From an uncultured Acidimicrobiales bacterium (GTDB taxonomy: Bacteria > Actinomycetota > Acidimicrobiia > Acidimicrobiales > SZUA-35), in the NCBI GenBank assembly GCA_937922045.1, contig CAKZXA010000055.1:1-42114 (forward strand): DNA of 42,114 nucleotides, in the 5' to 3' direction. Position 1 is the stretch's first letter. Each line of letters opens with the position of its first letter. Made by a program: the position numbers and the translations under genes. Shown piece after piece: positions 35,321-42,114 of the stretch. The notes beneath the pieces are model-generated. The model saw nothing but the letters and a program-made list of their open reading frames with translations, was not told the DNA's origin and made no database searches.

Positions 35321-35347
35321 TGTCAGACATCCTTACACAGGCGGAGG

Positions 35348-35962
35348 CTAGGTGCTCGGCAAACGGGCTGGCTGGCCGTCCCATTCATCGAGTGGGGCAC
35401 AGTGCCACGCCCAACCGTCGAGACGAGGCCGGCCTGGTAGTGCGATCCGACCATTGGCGTAGCGCAACGCCGTCCAGGGATCACCGTCGAGCTCGTCGAT
35501 CCAGGGGAAGAGGCGATGAAGCGTGGCGGCGGCGAGGCGATCGGGTGGGTTGAACTCGGCGGCGATCCCGCAGGCGGCATCGTAGGTGTGGATCAGCATT
35601 TCATCGCAAGCCATTGCGGCGAAGCCGGAGGCGTCGGCCAACCCCATTGGATGAAAGCCCCGCTCTGTTGGCGGTGAAGCCTCGACGACGGCGGCCAACA
35701 CCGAGGCGTAGGTCTGCAAGGTGTCGAGTAGTTCCGAAGCCGGCCGATCGGTCTTGACCCGGTGCTCCACCGTTGAAAGGTTGCTGCCTCCGGCCGCAAG
35801 GTCGATCGCATACCAAAGGTTGCCTTCGGCCATATGCCCGACGACCTCGGCCACGCTGATGTCGAGATCTGGTATCGACCTGGCCCAGTCGGCGTCGACG
35901 TGCTGACCCAAGAACCCAACGCAGGCCGAGGCTGTCTCCTGAACCTGAAGGGGGGTAGTCAT
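35348..35962 (-). CDS. Maleylpyruvate isomerase/DinB-like family protein
   Basis: A 204-residue protein of the mycothiol-dependent maleylpyruvate isomerase N-terminal (DinB-like four-helix) group. The core shows ISVAEVVGHMAEGNLWYAIDL near residue 35 and CDEMLIHTYDAACG near 125, where the histidines would bind metal. The frame runs on to 36085, but the MTTPLQVQETASACVGFLG start fits the family and keeps the divergent promoter free. True substrate is unknown. The start lies 36 bp from the divergent hydrolase gene, so both may be leaderless. Confidence 0.75.
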   Translation of the reverse strand: MTTPLQVQETASACVGFLGQHVDADWARSIPDLDISVAEVVGHMAEGNLWYAIDLAAGGSNLSTVEHRVKTDRPASELLDTLQTYASVLAAVVEASPPTERGFHPMGLADASGFAAMACDEMLIHTYDAACGIAAEFNPPDRLAAATLHRLFPWIDELDGDPWTALRYANGRIALPGRPRLDGWAWHCAPLDEWDGQPARLPST

Positions 35963-35998
35963 GTGAAAAGCGTAGTGCCGACCAACTAGCATCCGTCC

Positions 35999-36700
35999 AT
36001 GACGACCTATGTGTTGTGCCATGGTGCCTGGGGTGGATCGTACGGGTTTCGCAAACTCCGACCGTTGCTTTGGTCGGCGGGACACGAGGTGTTCACCCCG
36101 AGTCTCACCGGCATCGGTGAACGTTCACATCTGACCGGGCCGACGGTCGGGCTCGAACTTCACGTGAGAGATCTGGTCAACGCCATCACCTATGAGGACA
36201 TCGCCGACCTTGTGCTGCTCGGCTTCTCCTACGGCGGCATGGTTGCGACCGGCGCCCTCGACCAGATCGGCGACAGGGTTCGCCACCTTGTCTTTCTCGA
36301 TGCGCTCGTGCCACAGGATGGTCAGAGCGCGATGGAGTTGGTCGGTGGCAGCGAACCGCCAGCAGGCGTGGGCGGACCCGATTGGCAGCTGCCCGCGCTA
36401 CCTCGCCAACTCGACACGCCTGAAGCAACAGCCTGGTCTGACGCACGACGGGTGGCCCAACCGCTGCGGACCTTTACCGAGCCGGTTCGATTGTTGACGC
36501 CGTTGGAAGACTGGCCGTTCAGCCTCACCTATATAAAGGCCACGGCCGATCCGGGTGAGGCGTCCGACTCGGCCTTCTGGCAGGCGGGTCGCCACGCTGA
36601 GACATCGCCGCGTTGGGCCTACCACGAAATTGAGTCGAACCACATGGTGCCCTTTAGCCATGCCTCGGACCTGGCCAAGATTCTCCTTGGTTTGGCCTGA
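35999..36700 (+). CDS. Alpha/beta-hydrolase (EstC-like)
   Basis: A compact 233-residue alpha/beta-hydrolase without signal peptide. It has the oxyanion-hole segment LCHGAWGG (about 6-13), the nucleophile motif GFSYGG (around 75-80), and a C-terminal SNHMVPFSH that supplies the catalytic histidine. Proteins of this type act as esterases on small aromatic or aliphatic esters. The gene is divergent from the maleylpyruvate-isomerase-like gene and followed by a strong hairpin. Confidence 0.88.
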   Translation: MTTYVLCHGAWGGSYGFRKLRPLLWSAGHEVFTPSLTGIGERSHLTGPTVGLELHVRDLVNAITYEDIADLVLLGFSYGGMVATGALDQIGDRVRHLVFLDALVPQDGQSAMELVGGSEPPAGVGGPDWQLPALPRQLDTPEATAWSDARRVAQPLRTFTEPVRLLTPLEDWPFSLTYIKATADPGEASDSAFWQAGRHAETSPRWAYHEIESNHMVPFSHASDLAKILLGLA

Positions 36701-36701
36701 A

Positions 36702-36733
36702 AGCCGGTGCTGGGGGTAACTCCAGCACCGGCT
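36702..36733 (+). terminator. Hairpin terminator after the hydrolase gene
   Basis: Perfect arms AGCCGGTGCTGG (36702-36713) and CCAGCACCGGCT (36722-36733) with an eight-base loop, starting two bases after the TGA stop. There is no clear T-run, so termination may be weak or the hairpin may protect the mRNA end. Confidence 0.6.
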
Positions 36734-36749
36734 GGCCTACCATCACCCC

Positions 36750-38186
36750 ATGCTCGACGATTTTCTTGACCGCCGCGGTATTGGCGGCGTTGCCTTGACG
36801 GTCATTGTCGGCCTGGTGTTTCTTGCCGTGCTGATTTTCGCCATCCTCCCCAGGCTGACGGGCTCGGGATCAGACGGGGCGACGGCGAGCGAAACAAGCG
36901 CTGGAAACTCGGTTGCCACCCGGGCCGAAGTAATCGAGGAGCCCGAACCGTTCAAGAGTTCGCTCGGCTACGCCTCGAACTTGGCCATGATGAGAGCAGC
37001 CTCTGTCCGCAATACCAATCATGACGACAGCTCGGCTCGTGACACGAGGTCTGATCAGCTGGTCCTCGAAGATCACTACGGGCCGCGAGCAGACTATCTC
37101 ACCGAACCTGGTGGGAACCCAGAGCTGTCCTTTCCGATCGCTGAGGGCGGCCAGTTCCGAGCGGGGTGTGAGTTTTCTCACTTCGGCTACGACGATCCTT
37201 TACTGTTCCCCGGTCGTCCTGGAGCGTCGCATCTCCACATGTTCTTCGGCAATACCGACGTCAACGCGTTCAGCACCTTTGACACCTTGCTCAACTCTGG
37301 TTCGAGTACATGCAACGGTCAGGAACTCAATCGCACTGGCTACTGGGTGCCAGCGATGTTTGATGCCGAGGGCAACGTTCGTATCCCGGAACGGATCGTC
37401 GTCTACTACAAGGGTGAGGGCGACTCCCGCGGCTCATCGATTCCGTTCCCCGACGGGGCCGCTCTGATCGCCACCGAAAACATCAATGAGCTACCTGCGA
37501 CCGAAGGTGGCGGAACCGAGAAGTTCAGCTTTGTTTGTAGCGACAACTTCTCGACCGAGTCCGATGATGGAGGACAGAGCATCCCGGTTTGTGACGGGTC
37601 CGTCTTTGAAGGAACAGCGCAAGCCGAGACCTCCCGCACGGTGTTGGAGATGAACGTGAAGTTCCCCCAGTGTTGGAACGGGGAGGACCCATCGGATTGG
37701 ACCAACGTCCGTCCACCCGAGGGCCCGTGGTACGTGAGCCGATGTGGTGACGAGTTCTCGCAAAACCTGCCAAACGTTGAGTACTTCGTGAACTATGTGG
37801 TGGAAGTGGGGGAGACCACCGAGGGCTGGTTCTTGTCCTCCGATGTTGATCCCACCTCCTTTGGCGTGAGTAAAGCAAGCGGCGGCTCCACCGTTCACGG
37901 TGACTGGTGGGGAGGCTGGAACGCCGAGGTTGCCCAGATGTGGATCGACAACTGCGTCAACTTCATCGCCGATGAGCCGAGCGGGTGTGGCTTCGGCTAC
38001 CTGACCGACGGCGGCCCTGATGGCGCTGCTCCCGTTGAAGGACCAGCGCTGCTTCTGCGACCTCAGTATGAGGGTCCGCAGAAGGTTCCGGCTGAAGACC
38101 TCTTTGAAGAGCTCTGCGCGGGAAGCGACCGCGACTACGCCAAGCCGGAAGACGCAGCGTATTGCGTCCCCGACGAGGGGTACTAG
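36750..38186 (+). CDS. DUF1996 protein with N-terminal membrane anchor
   Basis: A 478-residue protein with one hydrophobic helix at about 10-33 (GVALTVIVGLVFLAVLIFAI), then a low-complexity stretch, then a DUF1996 domain with GASHLHMFFGNTDVNAFSTF and the NRTGYWVPAMFD motif. DUF1996 proteins are common as exported or anchored proteins in fungi and Actinobacteria and have no proven activity; several His and Cys residues suggest a surface role. The last 27 bp including the stop are duplicated directly downstream, in frame. It probably lacks a Shine-Dalgarno sequence. Confidence 0.85.
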   Translation: MLDDFLDRRGIGGVALTVIVGLVFLAVLIFAILPRLTGSGSDGATASETSAGNSVATRAEVIEEPEPFKSSLGYASNLAMMRAASVRNTNHDDSSARDTRSDQLVLEDHYGPRADYLTEPGGNPELSFPIAEGGQFRAGCEFSHFGYDDPLLFPGRPGASHLHMFFGNTDVNAFSTFDTLLNSGSSTCNGQELNRTGYWVPAMFDAEGNVRIPERIVVYYKGEGDSRGSSIPFPDGAALIATENINELPATEGGGTEKFSFVCSDNFSTESDDGGQSIPVCDGSVFEGTAQAETSRTVLEMNVKFPQCWNGEDPSDWTNVRPPEGPWYVSRCGDEFSQNLPNVEYFVNYVVEVGETTEGWFLSSDVDPTSFGVSKASGGSTVHGDWWGGWNAEVAQMWIDNCVNFIADEPSGCGFGYLTDGGPDGAAPVEGPALLLRPQYEGPQKVPAEDLFEELCAGSDRDYAKPEDAAYCVPDEGY

Positions 38187-38216
38187 GGTTATTGCGTCCC
38201 CGACGAGGGGTACTAG
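38160..38216 (+). repeat. Tandem duplication of the DUF1996 gene end
   Basis: TATTGCGTCCCCGACGAGGG continues to TACTAG (38160-38186), and the same 27 bases recur at 38190-38216. The 30-bp period keeps the frame, so readthrough of the first TAG would add GYCVPDEGY and meet a second TAG. Confidence 0.95.
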
Positions 38217-38260
38217 AACGCTCGGACCTGGGCCTCGGGCGCCAGCTCCCTACGTGGGTC

Positions 38261-39427
38261 TCAGGCCACGGCTGAGACGAAGACGGCGACATCGCGGCCG
38301 ATGGCGTCTCCAGATTTGCCGGCCGCGCCACAGCCCCCGACGGCCGCAGTTACGTGGTTGGTGACGGACTCAACGATAGGAAGACCGTTGGTGGTGTAGG
38401 TGACCACACACGGTTTGTGAGCGGCCAACGCCACCTCATAGCCGGGCAGAACGTCGGCCGCGACGCGAGCCAAAACTGTGGCCTCGTTGATTGAACCTCC
38501 GTCTGCGAACCAATTCCTGATATCGGCTGACGGGTTCTCTGAACCAGCGCTGATCGTTGGCAACGCATCGCCTCCGATCTTCAGATAGTGGCGGCCGTCG
38601 GGGAACTGCACCGGCGGAACCCAGTAGACCCCATCGACTGCGGCGAGATTGAGGTCATTCATGATCAGGACCGGCAGTTCGCCGTGGTCAGGCGGGCTGT
38701 GATTGGGAGCGCCGGGCTCGGCTCGAGGCGTGAGCTCCAGCAGGGCCACGGTGCGCAGCCGCCGCTCCAAAGGCAGATCGACCCCGACCAGTTCGGCGCC
38801 GTAGGCTCCGGTGGCCAAGACAACGTGATCAGCGGAAATTCGGGTTCCGTCGGCCGCGGTGACGGCGACACCTCCGCCGATTGGATCGACACCGACCACC
38901 GAGCTCGACACCACACGGCCACCGGCCTGCGCCACCAAAACCAGCTGTGCTTGCACCATGCGACGAGGGTTGACGAACCCGGCAGGCGAACGTTCGTAGA
39001 CGATGCCGACGTCATAGTTGGAAGGCACACGCAAGGCGGTGTTGGCCGCCAGCCAGGCGGCATCGACCAGCTCCACATCAGCGCCCTGATCTCGTCCGAT
39101 CGCGTGGTTCGACTCGGCGGTCGCGGTCATGAACACCAGTGGGCGCTCGGTGTAAAACCCGATGCCCGAGCGCTCCTCGATCGATCGGTACTGCTCGATC
39201 GAGCGGCGGGCGGCATCGGCCCAGTAGGTCGAGCGGTCGGTGATCCGGGTGATCCGCCCCTCGTCGTAGTGCGAAGCCAGGGGCCCGGTGGCTCCGTCAT
39301 AGGAACCGGCAAGCGAGTCGGGATCTGGTTCGGGCGAGGCAAACACGGTCACCCGATGCCCGGCTTCGGCGAGATATTTCGCCGCCGCGGAACCGATGAG
39401 CCCAGCCCCGACCACGATCACGTCCAT
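38261..39427 (-). CDS. FAD-dependent oxidoreductase (DAO family)
   Basis: A 388-residue flavoenzyme of the D-amino-acid-oxidase-like group (glycine oxidase/sarcosine oxidase-like). The N-terminal MDVIVVGAGLIGSAAAKYL holds the FAD-binding motif. SADHVVLATGAYG lies mid-protein, and the C-terminal part ends with TNHVTAAVGGCGAAGKSGDA. The frame runs on upstream to 39541, but that would overlap the GGDEF gene; ATG at 39427 gives a normal protein. The start lies 19 bp past the stop of the GGDEF gene, so they may be co-transcribed. Substrate is unknown. Confidence 0.85.
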   Translation of the reverse strand: MDVIVVGAGLIGSAAAKYLAEAGHRVTVFASPEPDPDSLAGSYDGATGPLASHYDEGRITRITDRSTYWADAARRSIEQYRSIEERSGIGFYTERPLVFMTATAESNHAIGRDQGADVELVDAAWLAANTALRVPSNYDVGIVYERSPAGFVNPRRMVQAQLVLVAQAGGRVVSSSVVGVDPIGGGVAVTAADGTRISADHVVLATGAYGAELVGVDLPLERRLRTVALLELTPRAEPGAPNHSPPDHGELPVLIMNDLNLAAVDGVYWVPPVQFPDGRHYLKIGGDALPTISAGSENPSADIRNWFADGGSINEATVLARVAADVLPGYEVALAAHKPCVVTYTTNGLPIVESVTNHVTAAVGGCGAAGKSGDAIGRDVAVFVSAVA

Positions 39428-39446
39428 CAACAACGCTAGCTCACCG

Positions 39447-41045
39447 CTATCGCCGTGGCGAACGGGCTGCGTCCTCGCGGTGGGGTTGATCGTGAACGTC
39501 ATCAGCCGGTGGCGCGCCGCGCCGTTGCTGTTTTCGTTCATACATCATGTGGTCGGCTCGGGAGACGAGTGTTTCGGCGTCATCATCGGGCTTGGATCTT
39601 GCATACCCAACCGAGACGCCGACGTCGAGTGGCTGATCAAATCTTGCTGAGGCAAGATTGGCCGCGATTTCGATCCGTTGAGCGAAGCGGAGAGCATCGT
39701 CGTCTGAAAGGTCGCCTACCGCTACCACGAGGAACTCATCACCCCCAAGTCGTCCGAGCGCATCACCGGGGCGTAGGAGCTCGTTGACGGCGGCAGCGAC
39801 TGTTTGCAACACTTCATCACCAAGTCGATGGCCGAAGGAGTCATTGATCGATTTGAAGTCGTCGAGGTCGAGGAAGAGGACTGAACATTTGGTCCGACCC
39901 TGGTCGAGGTGGCTTTCCAGAAACTCGTCGATGCCGAGTCGGTTGTACACCCCGGTGAGAGGATCTCGGCGATTCTGCTCCGCCAGTTCTAGCTGGTGGG
40001 ACCGGAGCCGCGTAACATCATCGAGGGTGATGAGCAGCCCAAACGGTGTGCCACCTTCGTCGAGAGGACGGAGGTGGAGTTCGCCGAAGCAACAGGCCCC
40101 TTTGCCGAGAAGGGTGATGGGTAGATCTATATCGACCCGCTGATCCATCGATTTGTTGAGAGCTCGTTTGACCTCTTCCCTATCCTCTGCACATTCGAGG
40201 AGTCCGTCGGCCCCGGCGCTGCCGGGAATCCCCGTGAGTGCAAGCCATCGATCGTTCCAAAGGGCAGCATTTCCGTCGGCGTCGAGATGGAGCACACCGG
40301 TTGGTAAGGCCTGACGAAGACTGTCGAGCAGCGTCTCGCGTCTTTGTAGAGCGGCCTGGGCCTCGATCTCGGGGGTGATGTCGACGATCTCGACGATGAC
40401 GCATTCCTTGTCTGGATCGTTGAGGTGGTTGGTGTCGGTTTCTTCGCACCAGATCCATTGCCCGGCCTTGGTCTTGAAGCGAGAGCGAACGCGGTAGCTC
40501 GTGCCCGGTTTTTCTAGCAGCGCAGCCCAGCCGATGATGCCAGCCTCATGATCGTCGGGGTGGATGTAGTCGAGCGCGGACATGCCCACCACCTCATCGG
40601 CGGTCCAACCAAACATGCGCTCGAAGGTTTCCGACACGGTGATAACCTCGCCGCTGACGTTCAGCGACATGACCGATTGTCTGGGGGGAAGTTCGGCGAT
40701 GAGGGCGTCGTTGGCCTTCAACGGCGTGGCGGTAACGACGCCCAGAAAACACCCATCTGATTCTTTGAGGTCGAACACATCGAGCCGACAGTCAGCGTCT
40801 TCATCCTCGAACCGGATAGTTGCTGTGCCCACCCCGGTACGACGCGCCCACTCATAGGCCACCACCGCATTGCCCTGACTGGCTGGCATGAGTCGTTCAA
40901 GCGGGCTGGTCATCTCGATTTCGGTCGCTGGTGACGATCGGATGTGGTCGGGTAGGGAGATCACCTTTGAACCACTGGCGTCGAAGGCAAAGACGCGCGC
41001 CCCCTCGGTGTGAAGCAGCTGGGTGAGATGAGTAGAGAACTCCAT
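39447..41045 (-). CDS. PAS-GGDEF diguanylate cyclase
   Basis: Predicted c-di-GMP-producing sensor of 532 residues from ATG 41045 (a GTG at 41084 is a longer alternative). A first sensory region (1-130) is followed by a PAS domain with ERMFGWTADEVVGMSALDYIHPDD and a PAC-type tail (WCEETDTN). Another PAS-like part comes next (TGVLHLDADGNAALWNDRW). The GGDEF domain then starts at DPLTGVYNRLG and has the intact active-site motif LGGDEF and NDSFGHRLGDEVL. There is no membrane helix, so it is likely a cytoplasmic sensor. No c-di-GMP receptor or EAL gene is nearby in the window. Confidence 0.92.
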   Translation of the reverse strand: MEFSTHLTQLLHTEGARVFAFDASGSKVISLPDHIRSSPATEIEMTSPLERLMPASQGNAVVAYEWARRTGVGTATIRFEDEDADCRLDVFDLKESDGCFLGVVTATPLKANDALIAELPPRQSVMSLNVSGEVITVSETFERMFGWTADEVVGMSALDYIHPDDHEAGIIGWAALLEKPGTSYRVRSRFKTKAGQWIWCEETDTNHLNDPDKECVIVEIVDITPEIEAQAALQRRETLLDSLRQALPTGVLHLDADGNAALWNDRWLALTGIPGSAGADGLLECAEDREEVKRALNKSMDQRVDIDLPITLLGKGACCFGELHLRPLDEGGTPFGLLITLDDVTRLRSHQLELAEQNRRDPLTGVYNRLGIDEFLESHLDQGRTKCSVLFLDLDDFKSINDSFGHRLGDEVLQTVAAAVNELLRPGDALGRLGGDEFLVVAVGDLSDDDALRFAQRIEIAANLASARFDQPLDVGVSVGYARSKPDDDAETLVSRADHMMYERKQQRRGAPPADDVHDQPHREDAARSPRR

Positions 41046-41122
41046 CGCATGAGTATCGGCAGGCCTGGTTCTTTGGTGAAGCACTAATCCGAGACGGAAA
41101 ACCGATCGTCATGGGTGTGCTA

Positions 41123-41932
41123 TCAGCCGCCGATGGGAGAAGCAGCCATCGCCCCGCCGTCGAGGGTGAACACCGAGCCCGAGGCATAGCCGGCTTCGGT
41201 CGAGGCGAGCCATGCCACCAGCCCGGCCACATCTTCGGGTCGGCCCAAACGTCCGACCGGATGGCCAGCCACCGCTGTGGCCCGGGCCTCATCCGGGTTG
41301 TCGGCCAGGTCGAAGGCCGCGTCGGCCAGAGCTGTCGACACCCATCCAGGAGCGACGGTGACACAACGGATTCCGTCGCGGCCGTGGTCGATAGCCACCG
41401 CTCTGGTCAGCGCCTGCACCGCACCCTTTGAGGCGTTGTACACCGCCATGCCGTGGTCGGCGTGGGTTGCTGCGGTCGAACCGATGTTGATGATGACGCC
41501 GCCATCCCCATCCCGCATTGCCCGCACCGCGGCCCGGGTGCCGTTGAACACGCCCCGCACGTTCACGTTCATCACGAGGTCGTAGTCGGCATCGGTGGTG
41601 TCGGCGATCGATTTCTCCACCTGCACGCCAGCGTTGTTGATCAACACATCGAGCTGACCATAGCGTTCGATCACATCGGCTACCACCGAGTCGACCTCGG
41701 CCGATGACGACACATCGCATTGTCGCCACTCAGCGCCGTCCACCGAGCATTCGCTTCGGCTCAAGGCAACGATGAGGTCGCCGTCGTTGACGAAGCGCTC
41801 CGCGATTGCCTGGCCAATTCCTGACGAGGCCCCGGTCACAATGACCACTCGGCCCACACCCTGCCCGGCCTGGGTCTGGGTCTGGGTCTTGGTCTCGATG
41901 TCGGTCTCCATGGCGCCAATCGTACTGTCCAT
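41123..41932 (-). CDS. Short-chain dehydrogenase/reductase
   Basis: NAD(P)-dependent SDR of 269 residues. The cofactor motif TGASSGIG is at 33-40, NNAG follows mid-chain, and the catalytic YNASK with preceding serine (NIGSTAATHADHGMAVYNASK) is present. The C-terminal GSVFTLDGGAMAA is typical of classical SDRs. The N-terminus carries extra KTQTQTQ repeats; ATG at 41911 (METDIETK) is an alternative start. Substrate is unknown. The gene is divergent from the sulfatase-like gene. Confidence 0.92.
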   Translation of the reverse strand: MDSTIGAMETDIETKTQTQTQAGQGVGRVVIVTGASSGIGQAIAERFVNDGDLIVALSRSECSVDGAEWRQCDVSSSAEVDSVVADVIERYGQLDVLINNAGVQVEKSIADTTDADYDLVMNVNVRGVFNGTRAAVRAMRDGDGGVIINIGSTAATHADHGMAVYNASKGAVQALTRAVAIDHGRDGIRCVTVAPGWVSTALADAAFDLADNPDEARATAVAGHPVGRLGRPEDVAGLVAWLASTEAGYASGSVFTLDGGAMAASPIGG

Positions 41933-41973
41933 TGCAACCTTGAACCGATGTTCAATCAGCGATAGCGTTGGGT

Positions 41974-42114
41974 ATGAACCAGCCGAACATCCTCTTCATC
42001 ATGGCCGATCAGCTGGCCCCCCATTTCACTGCTACCTACGGTCACCCTCTCATCAAGACCCCCAACCTCGACGCTCTGGCTGAACGAGGCGCACGATTCG
42101 ACGCCACCTACGCT
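41974..42114 (+). CDS. Sulfatase-family protein, N-terminal fragment (cut by window edge)
   Basis: The first 47 codons, MNQPNILFIMADQLAPHF onward, match the start of choline-sulfatase-like alkaline-phosphatase-superfamily enzymes. NILFIMADQ carries the first metal-binding aspartate, and the TPNLDALAERG motif follows. The catalytic Cys/Ser motif (C/S-x-P-x-R) lies beyond the window, so activity cannot be judged. The start is ATG at 41974, divergent from the SDR gene. Confidence 0.85.
   Translation, partial: MNQPNILFIMADQLAPHFTATYGHPLIKTPNLDALAERGARFDATYA

Overview
The window is a chromosome-origin neighbourhood of a GC-rich actinobacterium. The order rpmH-dnaA-dnaN-recF-dciA-gyrB, with parA/parB and trxB/trxA close by, is the classical actinobacterial oriC layout. 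The flavin-, thiolase/DUF35-, SCO6745- and maleylpyruvate-isomerase-type genes, moderate GC and frequent GTG/TTG starts suggest an uncultured Acidimicrobiia-like lineage. That placement is an inference; no 16S gene is present.

Bases 55-7394 (minus strand) carry gyrB, dciA (DUF721), recF, dnaN and dnaA. Bases 8119-13878 (plus strand) carry rpmH, rnpA, yidD, yidC, khpB/jag, rsmG, parA and parB, several of them overlapping. The two blocks diverge from the dnaA-rpmH gap. Origin signals lie in at least three gaps. The dnaN-dnaA gap has a DnaA box next to a run of DnaA-trio-like trinucleotides. The dnaA-rpmH gap has consensus DnaA boxes, a row of box-like repeats and an AT-rich near-palindrome. The gap before dciA has four box-like repeats at 12/12/11-bp steps. 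Two perfect DnaA boxes also form an inverted repeat inside the parB coding sequence.

Bases 13960-17946 are the most unusual part. A perfect 16-bp parS lies at 15893-15908. Around it are four intergenic arrays of a short ACCC-core motif (best form TACCCA) repeated every 10-11 bp. The two left arrays carry the motif on the plus strand and the two right arrays carry it on the minus strand, so they mirror each other around the parS gap. On the right side lies a second ParA-type ATPase, translationally coupled to a small protein that looks like two ribbon-helix-helix units in tandem. I propose that these parts form an additional origin-linked segregation or origin-organising system. A DnaA-titrating array is the main alternative.

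Bases 17947-20876 hold an SH3-domain lipoprotein, thioredoxin, thioredoxin reductase and a small membrane protein. From about 20.9 kb to the end the content is accessory or metabolic: secreted and cytoplasmic hydrolases, a DoxX-like membrane protein with an added C-terminal domain, a flavin monooxygenase with an acyl-CoA synthetase, an L,D-transpeptidase, an MFS exporter, a 1-Cys peroxiredoxin, a DUF35/thiolase-like pair, a DUF1996 protein whose end is duplicated, a FAD oxidoreductase, a PAS-GGDEF protein, an SDR, and the start of a sulfatase cut by the window edge. Short in-frame tandem repeats of 12-15 bp recur in several coding sequences, often near gene ends. I see no tRNA or rRNA gene, CRISPR array, insertion sequence or prophage.
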